Part shown: piece after piece, positions 32,587 to 35,728 of the stretch
Layout: the number at the start of each line of letters is the position of its first letter
How positions within the stretch are numbered: the stretch's first letter is position 1
Origin: Candidatus Schekmanbacteria bacterium
GTDB taxonomy: Bacteria; CSSED10-310; JACPHN01
DNA: 35,728 nucleotides
Direction of reading: 5' to 3'
NCBI GenBank assembly: GCA_016188575.1
Contig: JACPHN010000015.1
Span: forward strand, 1 to 35,728
Notes under the pieces: generated by a model
Databases searched by the model: none
The model's input: only the letters and a program-made list of their open reading frames with translations
What the model was told of the DNA's origin: nothing
Position numbers and translations under genes: made by a program

Positions 32587-33609
32587 CTATCGAGAAGACT
32601 GAGGAGCTCTCCCGGCCGCGGGCGGGGAGTCCAGCGCCGAGGGGAGCTGCGGGGCTGGATTCTGTGCTTCCGGCGTCCGTTTGTCGGCCTGGCGCCGCCA
32701 CGGTGCCCCGTGGGGCTCCAGGTGCACGAGGACGCTGCGCAGTTGCGTGAAGTGCTCCATCAGACGCGCCTGGACATCGTGGCCGATGCGATGGCCGTCG
32801 AGGACCGTCATGCTCGGCGCGACCTCGATGTGAATGTCGGCGAGGTATTCGAGCCCGGACTTGCGAATATGCAGCTTTTCGACGTCCTCGACGCCCGCGA
32901 CCGCGATGGCGGCGACGCGAACCTGCTCTACCAGGGCCGGTTCCGCCTGGGTATCCATCAGCTCTTCGGCAGAATTTCGGAAGAGCGCGACGCCGGCGGC
33001 GATAATGGCCGTCGCCACGATCAGCGCCGCGACATCGTCTGCCCAGGCGAAACGGGCGCCACCGACGCGCACGGTGCTGAGCCCAACCAGGACGGCGGCG
33101 GCGCACAAGGCGTCACTGCGGTGATCCCAGGCGTTGGCGATGAGCGCGCTGGAGTGTGTCCGTTTGCCGATGCGAATCTTGTATCGGTAGAGGAGCTCCT
33201 TGATGACCACATTGCCGCCGGCGATCCACAGTGTCCACGCCGGCGGAATCGCGTGCTGATCGGCGATTCTCAGGATGGCCTCGCGGCCGACCAGGAGGGC
33301 GGAGACGATAATGAGCAGGGCGACGTTGGAGGCGGCGATGGCCTCGGCCTTGGTGTGCCCATAGGGGTGCTCGGAGTCGGGCGGCCGCTCCGCGATGCGC
33401 AGCGCAAACAGCACGACGATGGAGGTGAACACGTCGCCGATGGAGTTGATCGCGTCCGAAATGAGCGCTACCGACCCGGCGACCATGCCGCCGCCGAGCT
33501 TGACGGCGCCCAGCAAAGCGTTGAGACTGAACCCGATCCAGGTCGCACGGCGAGCATCGCGGTAGAGGACGTCCATGGTGCCCGAGTTACTAAGCGTCGT
33601 AGATATCAT
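32587..33609 (-). CDS. Cation diffusion facilitator (CDF) metal transporter
   Basis: This 340-aa inner-membrane exporter of divalent metals has about six spans and a cytoplasmic C-terminal domain. Metal-site text SVALISDAINSIGDV at 46-60 provides Asp52 and Asp59, and DHRSDALCAA in the fifth span supplies His and Asp. PYGHTKAEA is the usual CDF loop. The C-terminal dimer domain (VEQVRVAAIAVAGVEDVEKL, DIHIEVAPSM) is present. The tail of about 35 residues is low-complexity. In the helix-5 site HxxxD is intact, which in known CDFs goes with Zn, and a first site without His may shift preference to Fe or Mn. The start could be ATG 33609 or ATG 33576. It is divergent from the DUF99 gene by 45 bp. 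Confidence 0.9.
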   Translation of the reverse strand: MISTTLSNSGTMDVLYRDARRATWIGFSLNALLGAVKLGGGMVAGSVALISDAINSIGDVFTSIVVLFALRIAERPPDSEHPYGHTKAEAIAASNVALLIIVSALLVGREAILRIADQHAIPPAWTLWIAGGNVVIKELLYRYKIRIGKRTHSSALIANAWDHRSDALCAAAVLVGLSTVRVGGARFAWADDVAALIVATAIIAAGVALFRNSAEELMDTQAEPALVEQVRVAAIAVAGVEDVEKLHIRKSGLEYLADIHIEVAPSMTVLDGHRIGHDVQARLMEHFTQLRSVLVHLEPHGAPWRRQADKRTPEAQNPAPQLPSALDSPPAAGRAPQSSR

Positions 33610-33654
33610 GGATGCTTGACAGCCTGGTTCTGCAGCGAAAAAGAGGAATCGGCA

Positions 33655-34242
33655 ATGGCGGCGCTCGGCGCTATTTTAGCAAGAAACGGCGCGTTGCGCG
33701 CGATCGGCTTCGACGATGCGCCTTTTCAGCGCGGCCGCAAGGGCGATGTCGGCGTTGCCGGCGTGGTGTGCTCGGGCACGCGGTTCGAGGGAATGGTGTG
33801 GGGGCGAATTCGCCAGGATGGCTGGAATGCGACGGACCGCCTGCTGAGGCTATTGTGCGGGGGCAAGTTTCTGCCGCAGCTCCACCTCGTGTTGCTTGAC
33901 GGCTTGAACCTTGGCGGGTTCAACGTCGTCGATCTCCCGCGATTGGCGGCGGAGACGGGTGTGCCTTGCGTTGCCGTGATGCGGCGGCGTCCTGATCTGG
34001 AGGCCATCGATCGCGCGCTGCAGCGGCTGCCGCGGGTGGCCGAGCGCCGGCGGTTGCTGGCGCGAGGCGGGCCTCTTTACGGCTCGCCGCCGCGGGTGTT
34101 TCAGGTGAGCGGCGCTGGCCCGGTCGAGGTCGAGGCGGCGCTCGCGCGCTTAACAGATCGCGGTCACGTCCCCGAAGCGCTGCGGCTCGCGCACCTGATC
34201 GGCTCCGCGGTGGTGCGGGGGGAAAGCTCGCGACGCGCCTGA
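33655..34242 (+). CDS. DUF99 (UPF0215) family protein, endonuclease-dU-like
   Basis: This 195-aa protein begins at ATG 33655 with AGAGGA seven bases upstream. Family marks are AIGFDDAPFQRG near residue 16-27, VGVAGVVCSGTRFEGMVWG, LVLLDGLNLGGFNVVDLPRL and VPCVAVMRRRPD. DUF99 is best known from archaea, where a Pyrococcus member cleaves DNA next to deoxyuridine. Bacterial members exist but are scattered. The IGFDD and LLDG acidic residues, thought to bind metal, are kept. A nuclease role is therefore possible but not shown. The gene diverges from a CDF transporter and is followed by a possible terminator and an aminotransferase gene. Confidence 0.85.
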   Translation: MAALGAILARNGALRAIGFDDAPFQRGRKGDVGVAGVVCSGTRFEGMVWGRIRQDGWNATDRLLRLLCGGKFLPQLHLVLLDGLNLGGFNVVDLPRLAAETGVPCVAVMRRRPDLEAIDRALQRLPRVAERRRLLARGGPLYGSPPRVFQVSGAGPVEVEAALARLTDRGHVPEALRLAHLIGSAVVRGESSRRA

Positions 34243-34249
34243 GATCCGG

Positions 34250-34294
34250 CCCGCGGGAGCATCTCAAGACCTTCGGCCGATCGCGGGATTTTTC
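34250..34294 (+). terminator. Possible terminator after DUF99 gene
   Basis: CCCGCG (34250-34255) can pair with CGCGGG (34282-34287), which is followed by ATTTTT. The loop of 26 bases is long and the inner part pairs poorly, so this is a weak candidate, supported mainly by position and the T-run. Confidence 0.3.
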
Positions 34295-34382
34295 GCTTTG
34301 CATTCGTCGCCGCGTCGAGCTACTGTCCGCGAGATCGCCTGTCCTCCGTACGGAAACCCGCATCCAATAGCGAAAACAGTCC

Positions 34383-35728
34383 ATGACGATCGAGCATCCC
34401 GCTGACCAGGGCCCCGATGCATTCCGCGATGTGCCGCGCACCGGCGTCATCTATGTCATGACGGAGGCGGCAAGGAGCGGCTATGTGCCGGGCGACCCGG
34501 CGTGGACGAACTTCGGCCAGGGCCAGCCGGAATGCGGCCCGTTGCCCGGTGCTCCCGCGCGCCTGGAGTCCGTTCCGATCGCGCTCGAGGATCACGAATA
34601 CGCGCCGATTGCCGGCATCTGGGAGCTGCGCGAAGCGGTCGCCGGTCACTACAATACGCTCTATCGCCGCGGGATGCCGTCGCAGTACTCGGCCGAGAAC
34701 GTCTGCATCTCGCCAGGCGGGCGCACCGGGCTGGCACGGGCGGCCGCGTCGCTCGGGGCGATCAACCTCGGGCACTTCCTGCCGGATTACACGGCGTACG
34801 AGGAGCTGCTCGGGATTTTTCGCCTCTTTTCCCCGATCCCGATCCTGCTCGATCCTGACCGCGGCTACGATTTTTCGCTCGAACAGTTTCGCCGCGAAGT
34901 GCGCGGGCGAGGTCTCGGCGCGATTCTGGCCTCCAACCCGTGCAATCCCACCGGCAAGCTGGTGTCCGGTGAAGCGCTGGCGGCGTGGATCGCGCTCGCA
35001 CGGCGCTACGACTGCGCGCTCATTTTCGACGAATTCTACAGCCACTACGTCTGGGACGAGCTCGAGGACGAAGGCGGCGAGCCGCCCACGGCAAGCGCGG
35101 CGCGGCACATCGAAGATGTCGAGAACGATCCAGTCGTCATCGTCAGTGGCCTGACAAAGAACTGGCGATACCCCGGTTGGCGGATAGCGTGGACATTGGG
35201 GCCGACGAAGATCGTGTCGCGGCTGGCGAGCGCCGGGAGCTTTCTCGACGGCGGCGCCTGCCGCCCGCTGCAGCGCGCCGCCATTGCTCTCCTCGACAGC
35301 GATCTGGCGACCCGCGAGGTGCGCGCTATCCACCGCGCCTTCCGGCCCAAGCGCGATTTGCTGCTGCGGCGCCTCACGGGGCTCGGTGTGCGCGTCGAAC
35401 GTCCCCCGGACGGCACGTTTTACGTGTGGGGGAGCGTCCGCGACTTCCCGGAACCGATCAACTCCGGGATGGCGCTCTTTCGGGCGGCGCTCGAGCGCCA
35501 GATCATCTGCGTGCCGGGGGTATTTTTCGACGTTAATCCGGGCCGGCGACGGTCGGCGCGCGCCAGCCGCTTTCGCCACCACGTGCGGTTCAGCTTCGGC
35601 CCGCCGATCGCGTCGATCGAGGCGGGTCTGCAGCAGCTCGAACGCCTGGTCGCTGACTGCGCGGCGGGCTGGGCACGGGCTCTAGTGGAGGTTGCCATGT
35701 CGCCGCGAAAGGCCTCCGCCGCTGCTGC
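34383..35728 (+). CDS. Class I/II PLP-dependent aminotransferase, cut by window end
   Basis: The frame is open from ATG 34383 to the last base (over 448 codons). It is a fold-type I aminotransferase: FGQGQPE near 44-50, ISPGGRTGLARAAA at 109-122 in the cofactor phosphate loop, ASNPCNPTGKL at 183-193, LIFDEFYSHYVW at 213-224 with the PLP-contacting Asp and Tyr, and SGLTKNWRYPGWRIAW at 255-270, where Lys259 is the PLP Schiff-base lysine. FYVWGSVRDF and a basic HHVRFSFG appear near the end. The closest general class is aspartate/alanine or LL-diaminopimelate-type aminotransferases; substrate cannot be given. The catalytic domain looks complete by about residue 425, so only a short tail should be missing. 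No strong ribosome site precedes the ATG. Confidence 0.88.
   Translation, partial: MTIEHPADQGPDAFRDVPRTGVIYVMTEAARSGYVPGDPAWTNFGQGQPECGPLPGAPARLESVPIALEDHEYAPIAGIWELREAVAGHYNTLYRRGMPSQYSAENVCISPGGRTGLARAAASLGAINLGHFLPDYTAYEELLGIFRLFSPIPILLDPDRGYDFSLEQFRREVRGRGLGAILASNPCNPTGKLVSGEALAAWIALARRYDCALIFDEFYSHYVWDELEDEGGEPPTASAARHIEDVENDPVVIVSGLTKNWRYPGWRIAWTLGPTKIVSRLASAGSFLDGGACRPLQRAAIALLDSDLATREVRAIHRAFRPKRDLLLRRLTGLGVRVERPPDGTFYVWGSVRDFPEPINSGMALFRAALERQIICVPGVFFDVNPGRRRSARASRFRHHVRFSFGPPIASIEAGLQQLERLVADCAAGWARALVEVAMSPRKASAAA

Noticed and set aside
34320-35582. Minus-strand frame of 420 codons
   Set aside because: It mirrors the aminotransferase gene, which keeps the PLP lysine and family motifs.
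1-35728. tRNA or rRNA genes
   Set aside because: No T-loop/acceptor combination or rRNA-like conserved stretch was found on either strand by eye; a dedicated search could still find one.

Overview
The window is GC-rich DNA from a diderm (Gram-negative type) bacterium, probably an uncultured deltaproteobacterial, Myxococcota or Binatota-like lineage. Pointers are an Mla-type outer-membrane lipid ABC system, a lipoprotein, two DUF507 proteins, a bacillithiol-type BshA glycosyltransferase and a large SCP2-containing lipid-metabolism enzyme. This placement is inferred from gene content only. No rRNA, tRNA, transposase or cas gene was seen.

Layout. Positions 7-817 hold the leader-distal end of a CRISPR array: 11 full 36-bp repeats and one truncated repeat, continuing off the left edge. 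At 1231-3192 (+) is a fusion of an inositol-monophosphatase-like domain with an ADP-ribosylglycohydrolase. Positions 3172-6115 (-) encode an Mla-type ABC importer (STAS-MlaE, MlaF, MlaD/MCE). Positions 6201-11899 (-) look like one operon for CoA-linked lipid chemistry: a 131-aa unknown, an HMG-CoA-synthase-like/DUF35 protein lacking the usual cysteine, an SCP-x type thiolase, and an SDR-SCP2-SCP2-MaoC multifunctional enzyme. Positions 12088-18097 (-) carry a radical SAM protein, a GT2 glycosyltransferase, a WecA/TagO-like glycan initiator with a large extra C-terminal domain, and a RimK glutamate ligase fused to a TrkA-C domain. Positions 18430-20685 hold an unknown gene with a good promoter (+) and a bshA-DUF507-DUF507 operon (-).

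The rest is looser accessory DNA: a lipoprotein, a small secreted protein, an S55 (SpoIVB-type) peptidase, an ankyrin protein, an unknown helical protein, a DUF559 nuclease remnant, a periplasmic protein with a His/Lys tail, a DUF457 membrane protein, an AmpG-like MFS carrier, a CrtI-like FAD oxidoreductase, a GAF protein, a CDF metal transporter, a DUF99 protein and an aminotransferase running off the right edge. A dispersed palindromic repeat of about 80-120 bp occurs at least three times, once inside the 3' end of the wecA-like gene. A 24-bp perfect inverted repeat nested in a larger one sits between the MFS and CrtI-like genes.
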